23,938 bases of DNA, taken from positions 1 through 23,938 of the forward strand of contig JAPLJU010000150.1 of assembly GCA_026388445.1 (NCBI GenBank), given 5' to 3'. The notes below the pieces were generated by a model. That model saw only the letters and a program-made list of their open reading frames with translations, was not told the DNA's origin and searched no databases. Of this stretch, positions 1 through 6,375 are shown piece by piece (the first letter of the stretch is position 1; each line of letters starts with the position of its first letter). Source of the stretch: Deltaproteobacteria bacterium. Its GTDB lineage: Bacteria; Desulfobacterota; Syntrophia; Syntrophales; UBA2192. A program made the position numbers and the translations under genes.

Positions 1-1515
1 CTTGGCGATGCCGTCGGCCTTGGATTTTGCCAACTTGAGGAGCTCTTCCGCCTTGGCCTTGGTTTCGGCAATGTAGGCTTTCTGCTTATCCGCCTCTTTT
101 AAGATCTCATCGCGCTCCTTCTTGAAGAGCTCTTCGGCTTCTTTTTTGGCTTTTTTGAGGAGCTCTTCAGCCCTGGCTGCGGCATCGGCGATGATCGCTT
201 TTTGCTGTTTCTCCGCTTCCCGGACGGCCTCTTCCTCCTGCTTCCGGACAACCACCTCCGCATCGGTCCGGGCCATCCGCACAATCTCGCGAGCCTTCGC
301 CTCGGCCTCGGCGAGGACCTCGTCCGATTGAGCGGAGGCTTCTGCCTTGACGTCCTTCTGCTGTTTGGTCAGCTTGGCCGCATCGGCCCTGGCGGATTTC
401 AGCAAGGCATCGGCCTTTTCCTTGGCCTCTTCGATGATGAGCTGGTAGTCCTTCTGCGCTTCCTTCTTGACGGCCTTCCTCTGTTCCTCCAGCCACTCCT
501 CGGCCTGCGCCTTGGCCGACCGGAGGATTTTTTCACTGCGGTCCTTAGCCTCGGCGAGGATTGCCTGGACTTCTTTCTCCGCACCCTTGACCCGCTCGAG
601 TTTCTGTTTGTCGAGGAGCTTCAGCACCTCGCTTCGGGAAGCGTTCTGCATCTCACCGGCCTTGGCCTTCGCCTTCGCTTCTGCAATCATCTCCTTGGAC
701 TTGGCCTGTGCCTCTGCCAGGGCCTTTTCTTTTTCTTCCCGAACGAGTTTTTCCGCATCCTGCCGGGCGGACTTCAGGATCGCGTCGGCCTGAACCTTGG
801 CCTCAGCGATAATAACGTCCTTCCGGGCCTCCAGATCAGGGCTTCCCGCGACCAGGCCGCCTTTTCTCAGCTTGTCTGCGTCAATCCGGGCTGCATCCAG
901 AATCTCGTTGGCCATCGCCTTGGCCCTGGCGAGGACGGCATTGTATTTCGTTTCTGCCTCCTTCGATGCCTCATCCGACTGCTTGGACCTGATCCGCTCC
1001 GCCTCCATCTTGGCGATATTGAGGATTTCGTCCGCCTTGGCCTTCGCTTCGGCGACGACTTCCTTCTGATATTCCTCCGTTTGGTTCTGCAGGAGCTGTG
1101 TCCGGAGCTGGTAGTGCTGGGCCTTTTCGATGATCTCCTGGTAGCGTTTCTCCGCCGCCTTTTCCGCATCCTCCCGGAGTTTTTTGGCGAGGTCGCCGGC
1201 TTCCAGCCGGACCTGGTCCAAGATCTCATCGGCTTTCTTCTTTGCCTCGTTGACGATTTCATGGTAGGGCTTTTCAGCGAGGTCCCTGGCGCCCTCGGGC
1301 GGACCGCCGCCGGGTCCGAGGATCATCTTGACCTTGATGTCGGACAGTTCCTTTTCGACCTTAGCGAGGCTCTCTGTGAGGGAGGCGTTCTGAGAAAGGA
1401 GAATTTCGAATTCGGCAGCGATGAACTTCAGGAAGCCCGCGACCTCTGTGGCTTCAAACCCCTTGAAGACTTTCTTGAATTGCCGTTGCCTGATGTCCGA
1501 TGGTGTAACTTTCAC
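1..1515 (-). CDS. divIVA: DivIVA domain protein with long repeated coiled-coil tail (C-terminus off the window)
   Basis: DivIVA proteins bind negatively curved membrane at cell poles or septa and recruit partners. The N-terminus reads V/M-KVTPSDIRQRQFKKVFKGFE with A-EVAGFLK following, the usual DivIVA opening (TPxDI, F-x-G-F/Y, EV-x-x-FL). The start is a GTG at 1513-1515 preceded by GCAGGAGA, which is a good ribosome binding site. 505 codons are visible with no stop before the window edge. From about residue 85 the protein is a highly charged Ala/Glu/Lys coiled coil built of about ten repeats of 40-41 residues, each starting near (A/E)EAKxKAxEIL and ending in (I/V)(I/L). The gene lies 13 bp downstream of yggT on the same strand, a common pairing, so they are probably cotranscribed. 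The long open frame on the opposite strand (202-1593) is a shadow of this repeat-rich sequence. Family assignment is firm; the partner and exact role are not visible. Confidence 0.88.
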   Translation of the reverse strand, partial: MKVTPSDIRQRQFKKVFKGFEATEVAGFLKFIAAEFEILLSQNASLTESLAKVEKELSDIKVKMILGPGGGPPEGARDLAEKPYHEIVNEAKKKADEILDQVRLEAGDLAKKLREDAEKAAEKRYQEIIEKAQHYQLRTQLLQNQTEEYQKEVVAEAKAKADEILNIAKMEAERIRSKQSDEASKEAETKYNAVLARAKAMANEILDAARIDADKLRKGGLVAGSPDLEARKDVIIAEAKVQADAILKSARQDAEKLVREEKEKALAEAQAKSKEMIAEAKAKAKAGEMQNASRSEVLKLLDKQKLERVKGAEKEVQAILAEAKDRSEKILRSAKAQAEEWLEEQRKAVKKEAQKDYQLIIEEAKEKADALLKSARADAAKLTKQQKDVKAEASAQSDEVLAEAEAKAREIVRMARTDAEVVVRKQEEEAVREAEKQQKAIIADAAARAEELLKKAKKEAEELFKKERDEILKEADKQKAYIAETKAKAEELLKLAKSKADGIAK

Positions 1516-1528
1516 GCAGGATCTCCTG

Positions 1529-1831
1529 CTAGGTCTTTAACCGGTAAGCAAACTCGACCATGCTCCGCACGACGAAATTCTGGAGCAAGATGATGACCAG
1601 GATGACGATGATGGGGGAGATATCGATGCCGATATTCCCCATGGGGATCAGTCGCCTGATGGGACGGAGGACGGGTTCTGTGGCCCGGTACAGGAACCTT
1701 ACGATGGGATTGTATGGATCGGGGTTCACCCAGGAAAGAAGGGCACGGATGATTACAATCCACATGTAGAGCGTAAGGCCGATGTCAAGAATTCTGGCAA
1801 TAATTTCGACAAGGTTGGCCACAACGAACAT
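1529..1831 (-). CDS. yggT: YggT family integral membrane protein
   Basis: A 100-residue membrane protein of the YggT/YlmG (CCB3-like) family. Two hydrophobic segments flank a conserved amphipathic loop: NLVEIIARILDIGLTLYMWI at the N-terminus and ISPIIVILVIILLQNFVV near the end, with the family hallmark RALLSWVNPDPYNPIVRFLY and then PVLRPIRRLIP between them. The family is linked to membrane, osmotic and cell-division or polarity functions and is often encoded next to divIVA, as here (13 bp upstream of it). I chose the ATG at 1829-1831 because AAGAG lies 6 nt upstream; the in-frame GTG at 1837 overlaps that site. The frame is otherwise normal in length (family about 95-105 residues). Confidence 0.88.
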   Translation of the reverse strand: MFVVANLVEIIARILDIGLTLYMWIVIIRALLSWVNPDPYNPIVRFLYRATEPVLRPIRRLIPMGNIGIDISPIIVILVIILLQNFVVRSMVEFAYRLKT

Positions 1832-2122
1832 AAACACTCTTAAGTATTGAATTTTTCAGGTGTTGTGAAAATAAATGTTGAGGAAATAAAAGTCAAGGCA
1901 TATATTTCCCCTACTCTGACCCAATACTACATCGTCCGGATTGACGGTGATCTTTAAACCGGCTCTGTAGAAAAACCAAACAATTTTAGTATGTTGTAAT
2001 TTTTTTTGAAACACCCCCACATCGGTTGTTGATCCTCTCAAGCTATTATGCAAATCTAACGCCCGATCGTTGTCTATATTAAGGATTTTCAAAGGAAAAC
2101 AAAAAAAGGAGGAATAAAAAGG

Positions 2123-2938
2123 ATGAAAGGGAAAAAGATAGCCGTTATCGGTGGCGGCAAGATGGGGGAAGTCCTCGCCAGCTGGATCGTTTCAGGAAAA
2201 CTGCTGTCTTCCGGGGATGTGACCGTGGCGGACATCGTCCCGGCGAGGCTTAATCATCTCAAGAACCAGTACAAGGTCCAGGTCACGGGCGATAACAAGA
2301 AGGCCGTCAAGGATGCCGGCATTGTCATCCTCGCCGTCAAGCCCCAGAACATGTCCGAGGTTCTCAAGGAACTCTCACCGGCGATCGACAGGGACAAACT
2401 CGTCGTATCCATCGCCGCGGGCATCACCATTGGTTTCATCCAGGATCATTTGAAGAAAGGCATGCGGATTGTCCGGGTCATGCCGAACACACCTGCCCTC
2501 ATCGGGGAGGGCGCCGCTGCACTTGCCCCGGGGGAACATGCGACCGAGGAGGATATGCAAACGGCCCGCGCGATCTTCGACGCCGTCGGGGTGACGGTGA
2601 TGGTGAAAGAAGACCTGATGGATGTCGTCACGGGGCTGAGCGGAAGCGGTCCCGCCTACGTCTTTATCATCATTGATGCCCTGTCCGATGCCGGCGTTCT
2701 CATGGGTCTTCCCAGGGACATCGCGCAGAAACTCGCTGCCCAGACCCTGCTTGGAGCAGCGAAGCTCTTCCTGACCACGGGGAAACACCCCGGTGAATTG
2801 AGAGACATGGTCACCTCACCGGGCGGTACGACGATTGCCGGTATCAAGGCCTTGGAACAGGGGGGTCTCCGGGCAGCTCTCATCGCGGCGGTGGAGGCCG
2901 CCACGCTGCGGTCGAAGGAGCTGGGGAAGGGAAAATAA
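2123..2938 (+). CDS. proC: Pyrroline-5-carboxylate reductase
   Basis: Catalyses the last step of proline synthesis, the NAD(P)H-dependent reduction of 1-pyrroline-5-carboxylate to L-proline in the cytoplasm. The 271-residue protein has the N-terminal Rossmann motif GGGKMG (residues 10-15), the central VRVMPNTPALIGEG segment (about 117-130), and the C-terminal dimer/active-site region with GLSGSGPAYVF (171-181) and HPGELRDMVTSPGGTTIAGI (222-241), which is the ProC signature. The length is normal. The start ATG follows AGGAGG at 2108-2113 with a 9-nt spacer. In many related bacteria proC, yggT and divIVA lie in one direction; here proC is divergent from yggT, separated by about 290 bp of AT-rich DNA. 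No terminator is evident after it, and the IS-like repeat element begins 54 bp downstream. Confidence 0.96.
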   Translation: MKGKKIAVIGGGKMGEVLASWIVSGKLLSSGDVTVADIVPARLNHLKNQYKVQVTGDNKKAVKDAGIVILAVKPQNMSEVLKELSPAIDRDKLVVSIAAGITIGFIQDHLKKGMRIVRVMPNTPALIGEGAAALAPGEHATEEDMQTARAIFDAVGVTVMVKEDLMDVVTGLSGSGPAYVFIIIDALSDAGVLMGLPRDIAQKLAAQTLLGAAKLFLTTGKHPGELRDMVTSPGGTTIAGIKALEQGGLRAALIAAVEAATLRSKELGKGK

Positions 2939-2991
2939 AATTACCCCTTACCCCCCTTGAACCCGAAACCCTCTATACCCTAGTTGTCAAA

Positions 2992-3236
2992 TGTCAGGAC
3001 ATCGGTTACCCGGAAGTGTCATGACATAGGTAACCCTTAAGGGAATTGAGTCTAATTCTATTACGTCAGAGCTATGGTCATCACCAGAGATTATTAATTG
3101 AAATAGCTATCCATGAAAAGAGCTTACAAAGGCCTCAGAGTACCAAATGACATTCGAAGCACTGTAAATACGGACATTGGGTAACCCATGTCATGACACT
3201 TTTTACCCTTAGACCTGGGTTACCTATGTCGTGACA
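2992..3236. mobile_element. 245-bp MITE-like element with doubled inverted terminal repeats (IS21-like ends)
   Basis: Each end carries two copies of a 20-bp motif approximating TGTCATGACATNGGTAACCC. On the left they lie at 2992-3011 and 3017-3036 in direct orientation. On the right they lie at 3179-3198 and 3217-3236 in inverted orientation. The outermost bases are TGT and ACA. Multiple transposase-binding repeats at TGT/ACA ends are typical of IS21-family elements (known for the family). The 140-bp interior has no transposase open frame, so this would be a non-autonomous derivative or an internal-deletion relic. The hexamer TTGTCA occurs on both sides (2984-2989 and 3238-3243) and could be a target duplication, but it does not abut the repeats exactly. 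The right end lies only about 10 bp from the rng stop codon. Confidence 0.6.
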
Positions 3237-3244
3237 CTTGTCAC

Positions 3245-5035
3245 CTAGGATTTAAAGATGTCGTAGATCCGGTCGATGAGACCGGGTTGACCGGTTTTTT
3301 TGTCCTCCTCGGTCTCCTGCCGCGGGGGTTCTTCCTGCGGGACGGGCGTCGGCTCTTCGCCGCCTTCCGCCTGCGGCTCCGCAGGAGCGCCCTGGTCGGG
3401 CCTTGGTCGTCGGCCGTGCTCCCCTGGTCTTCTTCGCCTGTAACGCGGCCGCCTTCTGGGAGGAGGCTCCGTCTTTACGGGCTCCGGCGCCGCTTCTGCC
3501 GCGGCCTCCGTCGGCTTTGCAACCCGGCCCGGGGGTTCCGCAGGGGATTCCGGGACCGGCTCTTTTTCCATGAATTCGAATTTCGCCTCGTCCCACTGCA
3601 TGTCGGGACTGCCCGAAATGTGGATGGTCGCGTCATAGATGCTCTCGATCTTCGAGAGCTCCGTCCTTTTCTGGTTCAACAGATAATCCGAGACCTGGTA
3701 AGGAAGTATGATGTTGGCGGAGGCATATTTCCCCTCGGCCAGCTTCGCCTTGATCTTCCGGTAGGTGCTCAAGGCCACATACTCCAGGACGGGTCTCAGG
3801 CCGCTGCCCTTGCAGTAAGGGCAGATGGTGTGACTGATTTCCTGAATGGTGGATTTTTTCCTCTGCCGGGACAACTCGAGCATCCCGAACTTGGATATCC
3901 GCGACAGCTGGATCCGGGAGCGGTCGAGGCTCAGGGCTTTCTTGAAGTTCTTCTCCACATCGGCGATGTGCTTCCTGTCCTTCATGTCAATGAAGTCGAT
4001 GACGATGAGTCCGCCGAGATCCCGCAGTCGAAGCTGTCGCGCGATTTCCTCGGCGGCGTCAATGTTCGTTCTGAAGGCCGTCTCCTCCACATCGCGCCGG
4101 TCGGAGCCGCGACCGGAGTTCACGTCGATCGTTATCATGGCTTCAGTGGGGCTGACGATGATGTAGCCGCCGGATTTGAGTTCCACGCGCTCGCGATAGA
4201 TGGCGTCGATCTGCTCCTCGAGCTGATACCGGTCAAAGAGCGGCGCCTTCTCGTTGTAGAGTTTGATCATCTTGACGTGTCTGGGAGAGACCGTCTTGAA
4301 ATAGCCCCTCATCTTGCGGTGCTTTTCGCTGTCGTCTACCCAGATCTCCCCGATGTCCGAAGTGAAATAGTCCCGTAGCGATCGAACGGCGATATCGCTT
4401 TCCTGGTAGATCAGTGCCGGGGCTGTGGCCGAGGCGGCCTTCTCCTGGATGTCTTCCCACAATCTCGCCTGCAGGTAGTAATCCCGGGAGAGCTCCTGCT
4501 TGTTGCGGTGTATGCCGGCGGTGCGGACGATGAAGCCGAACTTCTGATGCTTGGCGATGGGCTCCATGAAGGCCATGAGGCGTTTCCGGTCCGTTTCACT
4601 CTCGATTTTCCGGGAGACACCCGTGCTCTGGCGGTTGGGCATGAGGACCAGGTATCTACCGGGCAGGGAGATATAAGTCGTGAGCATGGCTCCCTTTTGG
4701 TTTTTCTGTTCCCTCAAGACCTGGATCAGGATCTCCTGACCATGCTTGAGGGTCGGCCGCCCACCAGGTTTTTCCCCGTCCCCTTCCCTGTCCGCATAGT
4801 ATTCGGGGCTCACATCATGAAGGGGGAGAAAACCCGGCCTCTTGCCGCCGTAGTCGACGAATGCCGCTTGGAGGCCCCGCTCCACCTTGAGGGTCACGGC
4901 CTTGTAGATGTTTCCCGTAATCGGCTCCTTGGCAGACATCTGGATATTGTACTCCAGAAGCTTTCCATTCTCTAGGATGGCCATGCGACTCACTTCCGGG
5001 TCGATGGCATTGATCAGCATGATTTTTTTCGACAT
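3245..5035 (-). CDS. rng: Ribonuclease E/G family endoribonuclease
   Basis: A single-strand-specific endoribonuclease for rRNA maturation and mRNA decay. The 596-residue protein begins MSKKIMLINAIDPEVSRMAI and has an S1-type RNA-binding segment (about 37-125, with the typical VERGLQAAFVDYGGKRPGFL). A catalytic DNase I-like core follows, with metal-binding Asp304 in ITIDVNSGRG and Asp347 in VIDFIDMKDR. The zinc-link is CPYC at 405-408. These positions are offset by one from E. coli RNase E D303, D346, C404 and C407. After about residue 485 comes a low-complexity Pro/Glu-rich tail with a strongly basic patch (525-546, PPRRRPRYRRRRP), probably RNA-binding. The protein is shorter than E. coli RNase E but longer than RNase G. 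A GGGGGAAG ribosome binding site precedes the ATG, 15 bp after the yciO stop, so the two are probably one operon. Confidence 0.94.
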   Translation of the reverse strand: MSKKIMLINAIDPEVSRMAILENGKLLEYNIQMSAKEPITGNIYKAVTLKVERGLQAAFVDYGGKRPGFLPLHDVSPEYYADREGDGEKPGGRPTLKHGQEILIQVLREQKNQKGAMLTTYISLPGRYLVLMPNRQSTGVSRKIESETDRKRLMAFMEPIAKHQKFGFIVRTAGIHRNKQELSRDYYLQARLWEDIQEKAASATAPALIYQESDIAVRSLRDYFTSDIGEIWVDDSEKHRKMRGYFKTVSPRHVKMIKLYNEKAPLFDRYQLEEQIDAIYRERVELKSGGYIIVSPTEAMITIDVNSGRGSDRRDVEETAFRTNIDAAEEIARQLRLRDLGGLIVIDFIDMKDRKHIADVEKNFKKALSLDRSRIQLSRISKFGMLELSRQRKKSTIQEISHTICPYCKGSGLRPVLEYVALSTYRKIKAKLAEGKYASANIILPYQVSDYLLNQKRTELSKIESIYDATIHISGSPDMQWDEAKFEFMEKEPVPESPAEPPGRVAKPTEAAAEAAPEPVKTEPPPRRRPRYRRRRPGEHGRRPRPDQGAPAEPQAEGGEEPTPVPQEEPPRQETEEDKKTGQPGLIDRIYDIFKS

Positions 5036-5050
5036 GAGTCTTCCCCCATT

Positions 5051-5659
5051 TTACTGAAACTCGCTCACATCTCCCTTTCCCGCCCGGATGACCTCCGGCA
5101 CGTCGTCCACGAGGCTGACGACACTCGAGAGCTCCGGTGCGAGAATGCCCCCGTCTATCACCATGTCGACGGCCCGGCCGAACTTCTTTTCGATTTCCTC
5201 GGGATCGCTCAGGATCCCCTCGTCGGCGACGGCTGCGCTCGTCGAAATGATGGGGTGGCCGAGCTCCAAGACAAGCGCCAGGCAGATCCTGCTGTCGGGT
5301 ACCCGTATGCCCGTGGTCTGCCGCTTGGACTGGAGCAGCTTCGGCACCATCCTCGAGGCCTCCAGGATGAAGGTGTATGGACCGGGCAGGAGCCGCTTCA
5401 TCGTCTTGTAGGCGTAGTTGGAAACGAGGGCATACTGGCTGATGTCCTTGAGGTCCGCGCAGATGAAGCTGAAGGGCTGCTTGTGGCTTCTGCGCTTGAT
5501 CTCGTAAATTCTCTCTATGCCCCGCTTGTTGAAGAGGTCACAGCCGATCCCGTAGACGGTGTCCGTTGGGTAGATGATGATGCCGCCGTTCCGGAGGGTC
5601 TCTACCGTCCTTCGGATCAGGCGCACCTGCGGATTCTGTTGGTTGATGGATATGATCAT
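5051..5659 (-). CDS. yciO: Sua5/YciO/YrdC family protein, YciO type (threonylcarbamoyl-AMP synthase-like)
   Basis: A 202-residue single-domain YrdC-fold protein. Family members make threonylcarbamoyl-AMP from Thr, bicarbonate and ATP for the t6A tRNA modification; the YciO subgroup is less well defined biochemically. The ATP/Thr-binding landmarks are IIIYPTDTVYGIGCDLF (28-44), the basic KRRSHKQPFSFIC segment (55-67), LPGPYTFIL, GIRVPDSRI and PIISTSAA. The opening MIISINQQNPQVRLI aligns by memory with YciO openings of the form ...IHPDNPQQRLI, so I start at the ATG 5657-5659 rather than at the upstream in-frame TTG at 5683. No Sua5 C-terminal domain is present. The ribosome binding site is weak (GGGG about 12 nt upstream). 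It is followed after 15 bp by rng on the same strand. Confidence 0.9.
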   Translation of the reverse strand: MIISINQQNPQVRLIRRTVETLRNGGIIIYPTDTVYGIGCDLFNKRGIERIYEIKRRSHKQPFSFICADLKDISQYALVSNYAYKTMKRLLPGPYTFILEASRMVPKLLQSKRQTTGIRVPDSRICLALVLELGHPIISTSAAVADEGILSDPEEIEKKFGRAVDMVIDGGILAPELSSVVSLVDDVPEVIRAGKGDVSEFQ

Positions 5660-6049
5660 ATATTCTTGGCCCCAAGCGCTCAATGCAACATCCGGAGCCT
5701 CGATTTTCTTCTAAATCCTTCGCGACAATTTACAACTATCAAAAAATTAGGTATTTAGCAATTTAAAGTACAATAAACCGCGAATGCCTGGATCCTCCGG
5801 CCCCCGGGACGCCCATGGCTTGACTTCCTTTGACAGCAGGACCGTGAAATCCCGGCGACTTTGATTTCAGAAAATCTGGACATATTTCTTTTGTACGGGC
5901 TGCCCGGATCTTTCTCTATAGACAGGATATTTATCAACAGGGTTAATATTTTTAACATTTATTGATTAGTTATCAACAGGTATACATACTGCCTGACAAG
6001 ACTGATAGAGCCAGGCAAAAAATGCGGTTGTTTACAGGAATACAGTTTT

Positions 6050-6077
6050 TTGCTGCTTGCCGGTATTGTAATATAAT
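6050..6077 (+). promoter_or_regulatory. Candidate sigma70 promoter for the pga operon
   Basis: A perfect TATAAT -10 hexamer (6072-6077) is preceded 16 bp upstream by TTGCTG (6050-6055), a 3/6 match to the -35 consensus. Transcription would begin near 6084, giving a leader of about 490 nt before the pgaA signal-peptide region. The leader would include the direct repeats and the terminator at 6495-6526. This is inferred from motif and spacing only. Confidence 0.4.
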
Positions 6078-6179
6078 ACTTTTTTATTTCGCTGTGTTAT
6101 AAAATTTTCCGTCAATTTGTGTCAGGGGCATGAGGCTGCGAGATAATACTTTATTCTTACATAAAAATCATACCACTTA

Positions 6180-6236
6180 CCGATTGATTTTTTTGTATGT
6201 GCAACTAAAATAACAATTACAACGAATGAAAGATTA
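6180..6236 (+). repeat. Imperfect direct repeat, copy A
   Basis: This runs from CCGATTGATTTTTTT through TGTGCAACTAAA to AACGAATGAAAGATT. It matches copy B at 6317-6375 in the same orientation with a few indels. Both shared ends (CCGATTGATTTTTTT and CGAATGAAA) are strongly conserved, while the middle is looser. Its function is unknown. Confidence 0.55.
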
Positions 6237-6316
6237 TTAAATTTCACGAGGTCATAAGTTCTGATAAATTCAATTTCCAACTCGAAGGACAACTCGTATA
6301 GAAAAGCATATTCTTG

Positions 6317-6375
6317 CCGATTGATTTTTTTTGCTTTTTGTGCAAATAAAGTGAGAAAAAAGACGAATGAAATAT
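6317..6375 (+). repeat. Imperfect direct repeat, copy B
   Basis: This is the second copy of the repeat at 6180-6236. It runs from CCGATTGATTTTTTTT through TGTGCAAATAAAG to GACGAATGAAATATT. The repeat ends around the first in-frame ATG (6367) of the pgaA open frame, which argues that this ATG is in the leader and not the true start. Confidence 0.55.

Larger units (their letters stand above)
5684..6366. other. AT-rich intergenic region, mostly non-coding
   Basis: This stretch between the divergent yciO and pga genes is far more AT-rich than its surroundings. I see no tRNA and no convincing gene. It holds two TTATCAACAGG sequences (5931-5941 and 5970-5980), a likely promoter for the plus strand (6050-6077) and one pair of imperfect direct repeats that extends just past its right edge (6180-6236 and 6317-6375). 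A 97-codon minus-strand open frame (6122-6415) exists mainly because the repeats read as two similar hydrophobic stretches followed by Lys-rich segments; there is no ribosome binding site and I do not call it. Confidence 0.6.

Noticed and set aside
202..1593. 463-codon plus-strand open frame opposite divIVA
   Set aside because: It is Leu/Gly/Phe-rich, has no ribosome binding site, and mirrors the Glu/Lys/Ala repeats of divIVA, whose DivIVA domain and start signals are clear.
1856..2092. 78-codon minus-strand open frame between yggT and proC
   Set aside because: It has a TTG start without a ribosome binding site, AT-rich non-coding-like composition and no recognisable motif.
2939..3244. CRISPR array or riboswitch from the repeated TGTCATGACAT motifs
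   Set aside because: There are only four copies, two in each orientation at opposite ends, with unequal spacing; this is a terminal inverted repeat layout.
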